This document shows positions 6,569 to 15,632 of a stretch of 64,000 nucleotides of DNA, piece after piece. The notes beneath the pieces are model-generated. The model made no database searches. It was given only the letters and a program-made list of their open reading frames with translations, and was not told where the DNA came from. Numbering within the stretch: position 1 is the first letter of the stretch; each line of letters starts with the position of its first letter. Both the position numbers and the translations under genes were made by a program. The stretch spans positions 496,001 to 560,000 of the forward strand of contig CAVXNB010000003.1 of assembly GCA_963763085.1 (NCBI GenBank), given 5' to 3'. This stretch comes from CAVXNB01 sp963763085. GTDB taxonomy: Bacteria; Actinomycetota; Acidimicrobiia; Acidimicrobiales; Bog-793.

Positions 6569-9094
6569 ATGGCAGCAAGAACCTTCACAGGTGGCCGGCG
6601 GCGGCGTCACGTCCTGGCGGCGAGCTCATGGCTCGCGGTCGCGCTCAGCCTCGGTCTCGGCGCCAGTTGGTCCCTCGACGCCGCCAACGCCTACGGCACC
6701 CAGATCGCCGCCAGCGCCCGCCAGCCGAGGACACCTGCGGTAGCGACACCGACGGTGGTGGTGCCGAGACCGTTCGGCTATGACCTCGTCGAGGCCGACG
6801 GCGCTGTGACGGCGGTGGGAGGAGCCGTTTCCTATGGCTCTGTGTCGAATACCTCCCTGGTCGCTCCGATCGTCGCCCTCCTCCCCACGCCCGATCGCAA
6901 GGGGTACTGGCTCATCGGTGCCGACGGCAGCGTCTTTCCTTTCGGGGACGCCAGGGCCGAGGGCGGAGCCGGCGGAAAAGTGCGTGCGGACCCGGTCGTC
7001 GGCGCCGCAGCCAGCGCCGGCGGCCTCGGCTACTGGCTCGTCACGGCGAGCGGCAAGGTACTGGCTTTCGGCGACGCCCGCAGCTACGGCTCGATCGGCG
7101 TGCCGCACAACGACCGCGCCGTCGCCATCGTGGCCACGCCCGACGGCCGCGGCTACTGGATCGCCTGCCGGCGGGGCGGCGTCTTCCCCTTTGGCGACGC
7201 CAAGTACCACGGCTCGATGGCGGGACGTGCCATGGACCACCTCATCGTCGCCATGGCCGCAACCGCGGACGGGGGCGGCTACTGGCTGGCGGGAGCGGGA
7301 GGCGAGATCTTCCACTTCGGCGACGCCGTGAACCTCGAGCCGCCCACGCCCGTGACCACGAGATCGCCCTTCGTCGGGATCGCGGTCGACTCCTCGGGCA
7401 CCGGCGCCTGGACGGCGAAACAAGACGGCGTCGTGCTCAACTTCGGCACGGCGGTCGATCACGGCTCGCTCGGAGTCGCGCCCGCCTCGCGAGTCACCGC
7501 GATCGCCGCCATGCCGATCCCGAGTGCCGGCACGGGCCGACCGCTCGGGTACGTCCTGGCCGAGGCCGACGGCACCGTGAGCACACGCGGGGGAGCCACC
7601 GACTACGGCTCCCGCTCCAGCACGAAGCTGGTCGCTCCCATCGTCGCCCTCCTCCCCACCCCCGACCACCGCGGGTACTGGCTGATCGGTGGCGACGGCA
7701 GCGTCTTCCCATTCGGGGATGCCGCGTTCGAGGGCGCGGCCGGCGGCGAGGTGCGGGCGGACCCGGTCGTCGGCGCGGTGGCGACGACCGATGGCGGGGG
7801 CTACTGGCTCGTGACGGCTGGCGGCAATGTGCTGCCGTTCGGCGACGCCCGCAGCTTCGGCTCGATCGAGACCCCCCTCGACGACCCCGTCGTCGCCATC
7901 GCGGTCACGCCGGACGGAGGGGGCTACTGGCTCGCCAGCCGCAGCGGACGCGTCTTCAACCTCGGTGACGCCAGGAACTACGGCTTTCTTGGAGGTCACC
8001 TCGCCAGCCCGGTCGTCGCGATGGCCGTCACGCCCGACGGCCGGGGCTACTGGCTCGCCGAGGCCGGCGGCGCCGTGTTCGCCTTTGGCGACGCCGAAAC
8101 CCTGCCGCCGGCGACCACGGTCAAGCCGACGTCGCCCTCGGTGGGCATGGCAGTCACCGGGAACGGGAGCGGCGCCTGGCTGGCCGAGTCCAACGGAACT
8201 GTTCTCCCGCTTGGTACCGCGACCGCCCACCGCTCGGTCTCGGTGCCGCCCGCCTCCCGGGTCGTCTCGATCGCCGCCATGCCGGCCGTCGCCGGCTCCT
8301 CGTACCTGCGGTACCCCAAGGGCTCCTTCGGCTACGACATCAACTGGCCCCAGTGCGCGGGGCCGAGATCACCGAGGACCGTCCCGCTCCCGGGACCGCC
8401 GAATCATCCCTCCGGCACGGTCGACTTCACCGTCGCCGTCGTCGGCGTGGACGGATGGGCGATCGGGTCGCAGAACCCGTGCCTGAGGGCCGAGGTGCAA
8501 TGGGCCGAGAAGGCGAGGAAGCCCAAAGGATCGCCCTACGACCTCTACATCTTCCTCAACTCCCCGTCGTCGTCCGACACGATCGACCTGACAGGCCCGG
8601 CGGGAACCTGCGCCAGGTTCTCGGGCACCCGGCAGGAGTCCTGCCTCGCCTACAACTACGGCTACAACTCGGCGAGGATCGCCAGGCAGTACGCCGTCTC
8701 TCAGGGCGCGGCGTCACCCATGTGGTGGCTCGACATCGAGAACGACCTCTGTGGCCAGTACTGGTCGTGCCACCCGGCGCTCAACGCCAGGACGATCCAA
8801 GGTGCGCTCGACTTCCTGCACGCCCACAAGCTCACGGTCGGGATCTATTCGACGTCGGTCCAGTGGCAGGGGATCACCGGCGGCTACGTGCCGCACGGTC
8901 CGCAGGTCCCGATCTGGGTGGCAGGGGCGTTCTGGACCTCGCCGCCGTACCCCGCGAACTACGACTATTACCCGCCCTCGAAGCTCGCGCCGTACTGCGG
9001 TGGGCAGTACGGCTTCGCCGGAGGCAAGACCTGGCTTCTCCAGGAGACCCCTGGCCCGAACAACTACCCGTTCGACCCCGACTACTCCTGCTGA
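6569..9094 (+). CDS. Secreted 12-repeat protein with C-terminal GH25-like domain
   Basis: An 841-residue exported protein. Residues 1-48 are a signal peptide with a twin-arginine-rich start. Residues about 69-325 and 326-575 are two clearly homologous blocks, each of six repeats of about 40 residues built on GYWLxxxxGxVFPFGDA, suggesting two six-bladed propellers. Residues about 587-841 form a glycoside-hydrolase-like barrel: GYDINWPQC, six or more cysteines, and WWLDIEN, whose Asp-x-Glu resembles the GH25 lysozyme catalytic pair. The repeat type is known mainly from Acidimicrobiia and allies. A role in binding and trimming cell-wall or extracellular glycans is inference. It is monocistronic with its own promoter. 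Confidence 0.8.
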   Translation: MAARTFTGGRRRRHVLAASSWLAVALSLGLGASWSLDAANAYGTQIAASARQPRTPAVATPTVVVPRPFGYDLVEADGAVTAVGGAVSYGSVSNTSLVAPIVALLPTPDRKGYWLIGADGSVFPFGDARAEGGAGGKVRADPVVGAAASAGGLGYWLVTASGKVLAFGDARSYGSIGVPHNDRAVAIVATPDGRGYWIACRRGGVFPFGDAKYHGSMAGRAMDHLIVAMAATADGGGYWLAGAGGEIFHFGDAVNLEPPTPVTTRSPFVGIAVDSSGTGAWTAKQDGVVLNFGTAVDHGSLGVAPASRVTAIAAMPIPSAGTGRPLGYVLAEADGTVSTRGGATDYGSRSSTKLVAPIVALLPTPDHRGYWLIGGDGSVFPFGDAAFEGAAGGEVRADPVVGAVATTDGGGYWLVTAGGNVLPFGDARSFGSIETPLDDPVVAIAVTPDGGGYWLASRSGRVFNLGDARNYGFLGGHLASPVVAMAVTPDGRGYWLAEAGGAVFAFGDAETLPPATTVKPTSPSVGMAVTGNGSGAWLAESNGTVLPLGTATAHRSVSVPPASRVVSIAAMPAVAGSSYLRYPKGSFGYDINWPQCAGPRSPRTVPLPGPPNHPSGTVDFTVAVVGVDGWAIGSQNPCLRAEVQWAEKARKPKGSPYDLYIFLNSPSSSDTIDLTGPAGTCARFSGTRQESCLAYNYGYNSARIARQYAVSQGAASPMWWLDIENDLCGQYWSCHPALNARTIQGALDFLHAHKLTVGIYSTSVQWQGITGGYVPHGPQVPIWVAGAFWTSPPYPANYDYYPPSKLAPYCGGQYGFAGGKTWLLQETPGPNNYPFDPDYSC

Positions 9095-9132
9095 GACGCC
9101 GCGCCCGCTCGCCCGGCCCGAACGTGGCGCGC

Positions 9133-9855
9133 TCAGACGCTCTCGTGACGCACCCACACCGGGGCCGCGATGCGTAGGCCCTGGGGCTCGTGCGGCGGAT
9201 GCGGATCGAGGTGGGCGGCGTCGTTGAACCGGGCCAGCCACCACCGCACCCCGGTGAAAGCCCATTCGGTTATCGACGCGTTGTCGGGATGAAAGCGCGT
9301 CAGGCCGCCGTGCTCCGGGAGCCCGAGGAAGCGGACCAGCGAGGCCCCGATGATCCCTCCGTGGCTGGACACCACGATCAGCTCTCCCGGATGGGCTTCG
9401 GCGACCTGGTAGAGCGCATCCTCCGCCCGGTCCAGGAGGTCCAGCCAGCTCTCGCCTCCCGGAGACAGCGGTCGCTCGGGTTCGTCGCCCGGCAGCAGCC
9501 GGCCGTAGCGCTCTTCGCACTCGGCCCAGGTGAGCCCGTCCGCCTCGCCCGGGTGCCGCTCGCAGAGCATGCACGCGGCCTCGTAGGAGATGTTCCCGAG
9601 CGCAGGGCTCAGGATGGCCGCCGTCTCGACTGCTCGCGGGAGGATGCTCGAATACAGAGCCGTCGCCTCTTCGAGCTCGCCAGTACGGCGGATTCGGTCC
9701 GCCAGGGCGAGGACCTGGCGGCGCCCCAGCTCTGTAAGGCCGCGGCATCCGGCGTGGCCGCCGACTAAGTCCTCGGCATTGCTCACCGCCTCACCGTGAC
9801 GGATCAGCACGAGCCTCGTCCCGGGCGCGACGCTTCTCCCGGACGCGATCTTCAC
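9133..9855 (-). CDS. Histidine phosphatase family protein (GpmB-like)
   Basis: A 240-residue phosphatase of the phosphoglycerate mutase superfamily. The catalytic motif is LIRHGEAVSN near the N-terminus, with the second His in VVSSHGGII and supporting residues around ILPRAVETA. The substrate cannot be told; candidates include sugar phosphates or cobalamin intermediates, but nothing adjacent points to either. It is convergent with the 12-repeat gene and follows the VWA gene on its strand after a gap of about 55 bases. Confidence 0.82.
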   Translation of the reverse strand: MKIASGRSVAPGTRLVLIRHGEAVSNAEDLVGGHAGCRGLTELGRRQVLALADRIRRTGELEEATALYSSILPRAVETAAILSPALGNISYEAACMLCERHPGEADGLTWAECEERYGRLLPGDEPERPLSPGGESWLDLLDRAEDALYQVAEAHPGELIVVSSHGGIIGASLVRFLGLPEHGGLTRFHPDNASITEWAFTGVRWWLARFNDAAHLDPHPPHEPQGLRIAAPVWVRHESV

Positions 9856-9910
9856 CGGGGCAAGGCTAACGGCCGGCCCGCTGGCGGCACCGCTGGCGGC
9901 ACCCTCCCGC

Positions 9911-11089
9911 CTAGGTCAAATGCTCGACGAACGCCTCGAGCTGGCGAAGGTTCCGGCACTCGTAGGCGGCGTCGCAGTACTGCACGTACTGCTCGACGAT
10001 CGAGTCGCCGCTTCCCCAGTACGAGCGAGGCTCGGGATTGAGCCAGAAGACCCGTCGCGCCCGGTGGCGAAGCTCACGCACGACCCATGCCTGCGAGGCG
10101 TGGTAGTTGTTCCGGGCGTCGCCGAGCAACAGGATGCTCGTCTTCGGGCCTATCTCCTGACCCCACCGTTCGTAGAACACCGTCAGCGCGTGCCCGTAAT
10201 CGGAGTGGCCGTCCACCCAGACGACGTCCGCCTCCACGTTCACCCGGCGCACCGCCTCGCCCACGGTCTCGGACCGCTCGAAGATCCCGGTCACCTCGTC
10301 GATGCCGTCGATGAACACGAAGCTGCGCACCTTGGAGAACTGTGACGCAATCGCGTGGACGAGATGCAGCGTGAAACGGGCGAACGCGGCGACCGAGCCC
10401 GAGATGTCCGCGATCACCCAGATCTCGGGCTTGGCCTGCTTGGGGTGCTTGAACCGGGGCTCGACGGGCACGCCGCCATAGGAGAGCGAGTGCCGCATCG
10501 TCGAGCGGAAGTCGAGCGGTCCACGGCGAAGGTGCCGGCGCTTGCGGGCGAGGCGGGTGGCCAGCTTGCGGGTCAGGGGCTGGATCGCCTTCCGCATCGC
10601 CACGAGCTCCTCGCGCGTGGCGTGCATGAAGTCGACGTCTTCGGGCAGAGGCTTGCGAACGCTGCGGGCGAGAGCCTCCGCCCCGCGGTCGGCAACGAGA
10701 CGGCGCCGTATCTCGGCCTCGATCTCCTTCTTCAGCTCCTCGATGCGGCTGCGGTACTCGTCCTCCAGCAGCCGCTCCTCCAGCCGCGTCAGCTGGCCGG
10801 ACCGGCGCCCGCGGAGCACGTGGCCGCCCGGCGGCTCGTCGCCGGCGCCGTTCACGCCGGCGCCGTCCTCGCCGGCCGCCGCGCGGGCCTCGGCGACGAG
10901 CCGGGCGAGCACGCCATCGAGATCGAGGTTCCGGAGCGTGCGGTAGAGGTAGTACGTGCCCCCTACCGGACGTCCGGGCTCCATCGCCGAGTAGCGGGCG
11001 ACCGCGAGGCGCGCGACCGCCGCCAGCATGGCCAGGTCGCCGTTGCGGAGCGCCTTGTAGAGCATCGCTGCGATCTCCTCGGGCGTCAC
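9911..11089 (-). CDS. VWA-domain protein, CoxE-like, C-terminal part
   Basis: A 392-residue protein with a charged helical N-terminal half and a von Willebrand A domain whose MIDAS motif DISGS lies in IWVIADISGSVAAF, followed by FVFIDGIDEV and a threonine/aspartate-rich end. MoxR ATPase plus CoxE-type VWA proteins form chaperone pairs in many bacteria. It begins with GTG overlapping the stop of the preceding 108-residue gene (GTGA). In related genomes the two parts are one protein of about 480-500 residues, so this is either gene fission or a frame break at 11098-11104. The upstream in-frame sequence is a Gly/Pro-rich linker, favouring one ancestral frame. Confidence 0.8.
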   Translation of the reverse strand: MTPEEIAAMLYKALRNGDLAMLAAVARLAVARYSAMEPGRPVGGTYYLYRTLRNLDLDGVLARLVAEARAAAGEDGAGVNGAGDEPPGGHVLRGRRSGQLTRLEERLLEDEYRSRIEELKKEIEAEIRRRLVADRGAEALARSVRKPLPEDVDFMHATREELVAMRKAIQPLTRKLATRLARKRRHLRRGPLDFRSTMRHSLSYGGVPVEPRFKHPKQAKPEIWVIADISGSVAAFARFTLHLVHAIASQFSKVRSFVFIDGIDEVTGIFERSETVGEAVRRVNVEADVVWVDGHSDYGHALTVFYERWGQEIGPKTSILLLGDARNNYHASQAWVVRELRHRARRVFWLNPEPRSYWGSGDSIVEQYVQYCDAAYECRNLRQLEAFVEHLT

Positions 11090-11412
11090 CGGCTCCGCCC
11101 CCCCGCCCCGGTCGGCGCCTGGCTCCGGCCCTCCCCCGACAGCCCCGCCGCGTCGTCACCTGAGACGAGGTCGTCCCGGCTGACCGAGTATTGCGGCCCC
11201 CGCAGCGAGAAATAGATCTCGAAAGCGGTATCGAAGGCGCGCCAGTGGTTGGCGGACTTCACCAGGGTGGCGCCGAGCGCGAACTTGATCGCCTGTCGGT
11301 CCTCGAGCGGCAGATGCCCGATGGCCTCGGCCGCATCGGCCTCCTCGGTAACCGAGACCGGCAGGCCGGCTTGGCGCAGCTCGGCCACGAAGCCGGTGAG
11401 GACGTCGAGCAT
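11086..11412 (-). CDS. CoxE-like protein, N-terminal part
   Basis: A 108-residue protein starting MLDVLTGFVAELRQAGLPV, the usual beginning of actinobacterial CoxE/VWA proteins encoded after MoxR. It contains DRQAIKFALGATLVK and AFEIYFS and ends in a Gly/Ser-rich tail. Its stop overlaps the GTG of the VWA-domain gene. A run of seven C (11098-11104) lies in the junction; one more base there would join the two frames. Annotate the pair as one function. Confidence 0.72.
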   Translation of the reverse strand: MLDVLTGFVAELRQAGLPVSVTEEADAAEAIGHLPLEDRQAIKFALGATLVKSANHWRAFDTAFEIYFSLRGPQYSVSRDDLVSGDDAAGLSGEGRSQAPTGAGGRSR

Positions 11413-11443
11413 GGCGGCGAACGCGGCTGTGCGGTGCCGGCGG

Positions 11444-12358
11444 TCAGGAGGCGGACACGGCAGCGAGCTCTTTGGCCGCAACCTCGATGTCCGACCGGTA
11501 CTTGAGCAGTATGTGCAGGGTGGCGCTGGCGGTCTCGGCGTCGACGCTTTCGATCCCGAGCAGCACGAGGGTCCGGGCCCAGTCGATGGTCTCGGAGATG
11601 GAGGGATGTTTCTTGAGGTCGAGGGAACGCAGCGACCGGACGATGCGCGCGACCTGCTCCGCGAGCTCCCCGGTGATCCCCGGGACCTTGGCGAGCACGA
11701 TCGCACGCTCGCGCTCGAGCGACGGATAGTCGAGGTGCAGGAACAGGCACCGTCGTTTCAGGGCTTCCGAAAGCTCCCTCGTGTTGTTGGACGTGAGGAA
11801 GACGAGCGGGATCTGGGTGGCCCGGATCGTGCCGAGCTCGGGGATGGAGACCTGGTAGTCGGAGAGGACCTCGAGGAGGAGCGCCTCGGTCTCGATCTCG
11901 AGGCGGTCGACCTCGTCGACGAGAAGCACGACCGGGTCGGGGGCGCGGATCGCCTCGAGGAGCGGGCGGGTCAGCAGGAACTCCTCGGAGAACAGGTCCT
12001 CTTCGAGCGACTCCCACCCGAGGGGCCTGTCGGCGCCGTCGTCCTCGGCGCCGCGCTCGACTTGGATGCGCAGGAGCTGCTTCTTGTAGTTCCACTCGTA
12101 GAGCGCCTTGGCCTCGTCCAAACCCTCGTAGCACTGGAGCCGGATCAGGCGAGCCCCGAGGAACCGGGCCGTCGACTTCGCGAGCTCGGTCTTGCCGGTG
12201 CCCGCCGGGCCCTCGACCAGGATCGGCTTGGCGAGGCGGTCGGCCAGGTAGACCACCGAGGACAGACCGTCGTCAGCGAGGTAGCCGACCGTGCCGAGGC
12301 CTTCTCGAACCTCGTCGACCGACACGAAACGCGGCTCTTCCTGCACCGTGACGTTCAC
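11444..12358 (-). CDS. MoxR-family AAA+ ATPase
   Basis: A 304-residue AAA+ chaperone-type ATPase. Walker A is GPAGTGKTEL (about 50-59), Walker B VVLLVDEVDR, and sensor 1 is VFLTSNNTREL, all normal for MoxR. It starts with GTG overlapping the proA stop (GTGA), and the CoxE-like gene follows 31 bases after its stop, so proA, moxR and the VWA genes are one transcription unit. Its target is unknown; MoxR-VWA pairs usually help metal insertion or assembly of a partner complex. Confidence 0.9.
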   Translation of the reverse strand: MNVTVQEEPRFVSVDEVREGLGTVGYLADDGLSSVVYLADRLAKPILVEGPAGTGKTELAKSTARFLGARLIRLQCYEGLDEAKALYEWNYKKQLLRIQVERGAEDDGADRPLGWESLEEDLFSEEFLLTRPLLEAIRAPDPVVLLVDEVDRLEIETEALLLEVLSDYQVSIPELGTIRATQIPLVFLTSNNTRELSEALKRRCLFLHLDYPSLERERAIVLAKVPGITGELAEQVARIVRSLRSLDLKKHPSISETIDWARTLVLLGIESVDAETASATLHILLKYRSDIEVAAKELAAVSAS

Positions 12359-13602
12359 GTCCTGATCTGCCCTTCCCCGTAGACGACGTACTTGACGCAG
12401 GTCAGCTCGCGCAGTCCCATCGGCCCGCGGGCGTGCAGCTTCTGGGTCGAGATCCCGACTTCGGCGCCGAGCCCGAGCTCTGCGCCGTCGACGAACCTCG
12501 TCGAGGCGTTGACGACCACGGCAGCCGCATCGACCTGCTGGACGAACCGCGTTGCGGTCACAAGGTCCGACGTGACGATGGCCTCCGAGTGGCCCGAGCC
12601 GTAACGAGCGATGTGGGAGATCGCCGCATCGAGATCGTCCACGACGCCGACCGCGAGCTCGAGCGCGAGGAACTCCGTCGCGAAGTCGGCGTCGGTCGCC
12701 GGCCGCGCACCGGCCAAGAGCGGCCTCGCCCGCTCGTCGGCTGCGAGGACGACCCCCTCCAGCGCCGCGCTCACCCGAGGCAGGAACTCGCCGGCGACCT
12801 CGCGGTGAACGAGCAGCGTCTCGGCGGCATTGCAGACGCTCGGCCGCTGCATCTTGGCGTTGACGACGATGCGCTCCGCCATGTCGAGATCCGCTGTCAC
12901 GTCCACGTAGACGTGGCAGTTGCCGTCCCCGTCGAGCACGTAGGGCACGGTGGCGTGCTCGAGGATCATGGACAGCAGGGCTGGGCCGCCCCGCGGAATC
13001 AAGCAGTCGATGAAACCGCGGAGCCGGACGAAGGCCTCAGCGGTCGCGTGCGACGTGTCCTCCACGAGAAGGACCGCGTCGTGGGGCAGGCCGGCCTTGC
13101 CGATCGCATCCCGCAGCGCCGAGGCGATGACCCGGTTCGACTCGAGAGCACCCGCCGAGCCCCGAAGCAACGCCGCGTTGCCCGACTTCAGGCACAGCCC
13201 CGCCGCGTCGGCCGTCACGTTGGGGCGGTTCTCGTAGATGATCCCGACCACTCCGAGCGGCACGCGAACCCGCTGCACGCGAAGGCCGTTCGGCCGCACG
13301 GAGCCTTCGACGACCTCGCCGACCGGATCCGGCAACGCCGCCACCGAGCGAAGCCCGTCAGCCATCTGCACCACACGCGCCTCGGTCAATCGAAGCCGGT
13401 CCACGACTGTCGGCGAGGCGCCGGCCTCCACCGAACGTGCGACGTCCTCGGCGTTGGCAACCAGCAGCTCGTCCGACCGCCCGGCGAGGCAGTCGGCTGC
13501 AAGCGCCAATGCCTCGTCCTTTTCCGCCGAGCACACCGTCGCCATCGACCGCGCCGCCGCCCGGGCGCGCCCACCCAGATCGAGCAGGGACGGAGCCGAC
13601 AT
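12355..13602 (-). CDS. proA: Gamma-glutamyl phosphate reductase
   Basis: Second enzyme of proline synthesis, reducing glutamyl-5-phosphate to the semialdehyde. The 415-residue length is standard. GVIYENRPNVTADAAGLCLKSGNAALLRG is recognisable around residue 130, and the catalytic Cys is in QRPSVCNAAETLLV. It is separated from proB by one unknown gene on the same strand, and its stop overlaps the moxR start. Confidence 0.95.
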   Translation of the reverse strand: MSAPSLLDLGGRARAAARSMATVCSAEKDEALALAADCLAGRSDELLVANAEDVARSVEAGASPTVVDRLRLTEARVVQMADGLRSVAALPDPVGEVVEGSVRPNGLRVQRVRVPLGVVGIIYENRPNVTADAAGLCLKSGNAALLRGSAGALESNRVIASALRDAIGKAGLPHDAVLLVEDTSHATAEAFVRLRGFIDCLIPRGGPALLSMILEHATVPYVLDGDGNCHVYVDVTADLDMAERIVVNAKMQRPSVCNAAETLLVHREVAGEFLPRVSAALEGVVLAADERARPLLAGARPATDADFATEFLALELAVGVVDDLDAAISHIARYGSGHSEAIVTSDLVTATRFVQQVDAAAVVVNASTRFVDGAELGLGAEVGISTQKLHARGPMGLRELTCVKYVVYGEGQIRT

Positions 13603-13633
13603 TTCCTCAGGCTACCTTCGGGGCGCTATGCGG

Positions 13634-14503
13634 CTATTCGGCGTCGAGCAGCTCAACGAGCCGCCCGGCCTGCCAGGCACGCTCCGCCTCCCCCGCCGAG
13701 GGACCGCTCAGGTCGACGGCAGCCTGCCGGGCGCGCTCCGCCGCGTCACGGGCCGCAGCCCACGACGGCGCGTACTTCTGCCCCCCGCCGACGGGGAACA
13801 GGCCCCAGGGCGTGTCCACCTCGTCGACCTTGATCGCCGCCGCCTCCTCGCGCGCCTCGTAGCGTCGCGTCTCGCGGTCGGCCAGGGACGGGTAGGCGAC
13901 GTGCCGCACAGCCTCGACCGCTGCCAGCACGGCATCGTGAGCCGCCGCGAGCGTGTCCCAGGCGGGATCGTCCATCACGTCGACGTCCCGGCCCTCGTCC
14001 TGCGCAGCCGCGCTGAAGGCGGCGTCGCTAAGCGTCGTGCCCTCACGGCGCATCCGCCGCGTGGCAGCCATCCGGGCGATGCGGCCAAGCTTGTGGCCGT
14101 CGGCACCGGTGCCCTCCGTGAGGTATTCACGGGTCGAGGCGATGATCGCCCCGAGCGTCCCACCGCCGGGCAACTCGGCGTCGGCGCTCCCGGGGACCGC
14201 TCCGAGGATGTGCTCGACGCTGTCGAGCGCGAAGGTCGCCGCCACGGTTTCCGACCACGCCGTGCCCCTGACCAGCCGGGCCGCGCCGGCGTCGCCCACC
14301 AGCTCGGCGACGAAGATACACTCGCCGAGCTCCTCGAGCAGCTGACTCGCATCGAACGTGACCGGAGCGCCGTGCTCGTCGGGAGCGACGATTCCGCCTG
14401 GCTCCCACTCGTCCCCCTTGCGAACAGGCAGCGGCCACGACCGCACGTATCCCTCGTGGTGCTGGCGGCCGTCGGCGTCGGCAGCCACGAATCGGTCGGA
14501 CAT
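13634..14503 (-). CDS. Unknown protein encoded between proB and proA
   Basis: A 289-residue soluble protein with no family I recognise. It has no signal peptide or membrane segment; it is acidic, alanine-rich and mostly helical in look, with distinctive stretches GYVRSWPLPVRKGDEW near the N-terminus and DTPWGLFPVGGGQKYAPSW near residue 235. The ATG at 14503 is chosen because GGGAGG lies nine bases upstream; a GTG at 14539 would also be in frame. It lies between proB and proA with short gaps, so is co-transcribed with proline genes, but no role in proline synthesis can be inferred from its sequence. Confidence 0.7.
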   Translation of the reverse strand: MSDRFVAADADGRQHHEGYVRSWPLPVRKGDEWEPGGIVAPDEHGAPVTFDASQLLEELGECIFVAELVGDAGAARLVRGTAWSETVAATFALDSVEHILGAVPGSADAELPGGGTLGAIIASTREYLTEGTGADGHKLGRIARMAATRRMRREGTTLSDAAFSAAAQDEGRDVDVMDDPAWDTLAAAHDAVLAAVEAVRHVAYPSLADRETRRYEAREEAAAIKVDEVDTPWGLFPVGGGQKYAPSWAAARDAAERARQAAVDLSGPSAGEAERAWQAGRLVELLDAE

Positions 14504-14542
14504 TGCGACGACCTCCCGGTCGGGTCGATGGAGCTTCACAAT

Positions 14543-15632
14543 CTAGAGCACGACCAGGTCGTCCCGATGAACGACCTCGTGCGGGAGGTCGTCGGCAAGG
14601 TCGCCCGTTCGGCGCCCGACCCACTCCGAGGCGCGGGCCGCACCGAGCCGGGCGATCCCCTTCCCGAACATCGCGCGATCCGCCCCGAGAAGCTCGACCG
14701 CGTCATCGGCTTCGAAACCGCCCTCCACCGCGACCACACCCGCGGGCAGCAGCGACGTCCCCCGCTCGACGACCGCACGCCTGGCCCCGTCGTCGACCAC
14801 GATCCGACCCGCCGGCCGGAGCGCGAACGCGATCCAGAGCTTGCGCCGCGCCGAGCGTGCGCCGGTGCGGCAGGAAGACCGTCCCCACGCCGGGCTCCCC
14901 GGCGATCGCACCTGCGAGCACCGCGCTCCGGCGCGCCGATGCGATCACGACCCGCGAGCCGGACCAGGCGGCCATCTTCGCGGCGGCGAGTTTCGAGGCC
15001 ATTCCGCCGCGGCTCGAAGCGCTGGCGGCGCCGCCGGCGACCTGCTCGAGCTCGTGATCGATCTCGGTCACCTCCTCGATCAGGGTGGCCTCGGTGTCGC
15101 GGCGGGGGTCCGCGCTCAGGAGCCCCGCGGTGTCGGTCAAAAGGACGAGCAGGTCCGCCCGTAGGAGATGCGCCACCAGCGCCGCCAACCGGTCGTTGTC
15201 CCCGAAACGCAGCTCGTCGTCGGCCACGGCGTCGTTCTCGTTCACGATCGGGACGACCCCGAGCTCTAAAAGCCGCGAGAAGGCGTCGCGCGCGTGCAGG
15301 TAGCGCTGACGGTGGGTGAAGTCGAGCGGGGCAAGCAGGACCTGGCCCGCCAGCAGGCCCTCCGCCGCCAGGGCGTCGTCGTAGACACGCATGAGGCGCG
15401 GCTGGCCGATGGCCGACAGCGCCTGCATCGTCCTCGGGTCGCCACGGTAACCGAGCATCGGTGCCATGGCTGCGACTCCGGCGGTGACCGCGCCCGACGT
15501 TACGACGACCGCGGTGTGGCCTTGGCGCCGAAGCTCGCCTACCTCACGGCAGAGCTTTCCGACAGCTGCTGTGTCCACCGATCCGTCCGCGGCGGTCACC
15601 GAGCTCGTTCCGATCTTCGCGACGACGATCAT
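14543..15632 (-). CDS. proB: Glutamate 5-kinase, frame broken before the PUA domain
   Basis: First enzyme of proline synthesis. The amino-acid kinase domain reads normally from ATG 15632: VAKIGTSSVT, VTSGAVTAG, IVNENDAVA and FGDNDRLAALVA, about 260 residues. Near 14840-14855 the frame is lost. The matching C-terminal PUA domain (RKLWIAFALRPAGRIVVDDGA, HRDDLVVL) continues in another frame to a stop at 14543. The interval is 363 codons plus one base, so one extra base explains it. Read literally, the product is 309 residues with a nonsense tail. The start overlaps the obgE stop (ATGA). Confidence 0.88.

Noticed and set aside
6626..8230. 534-codon minus-strand reading frame inside the repeat protein
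   Set aside because: Its repeats simply mirror those of the sense gene; no family features or start signals.
13238..15319. 693-codon plus-strand reading frame
   Set aside because: Antisense to proA, the unknown gene and proB. Its Arg/Ser/Pro-rich composition is that of a GC-rich shadow frame.
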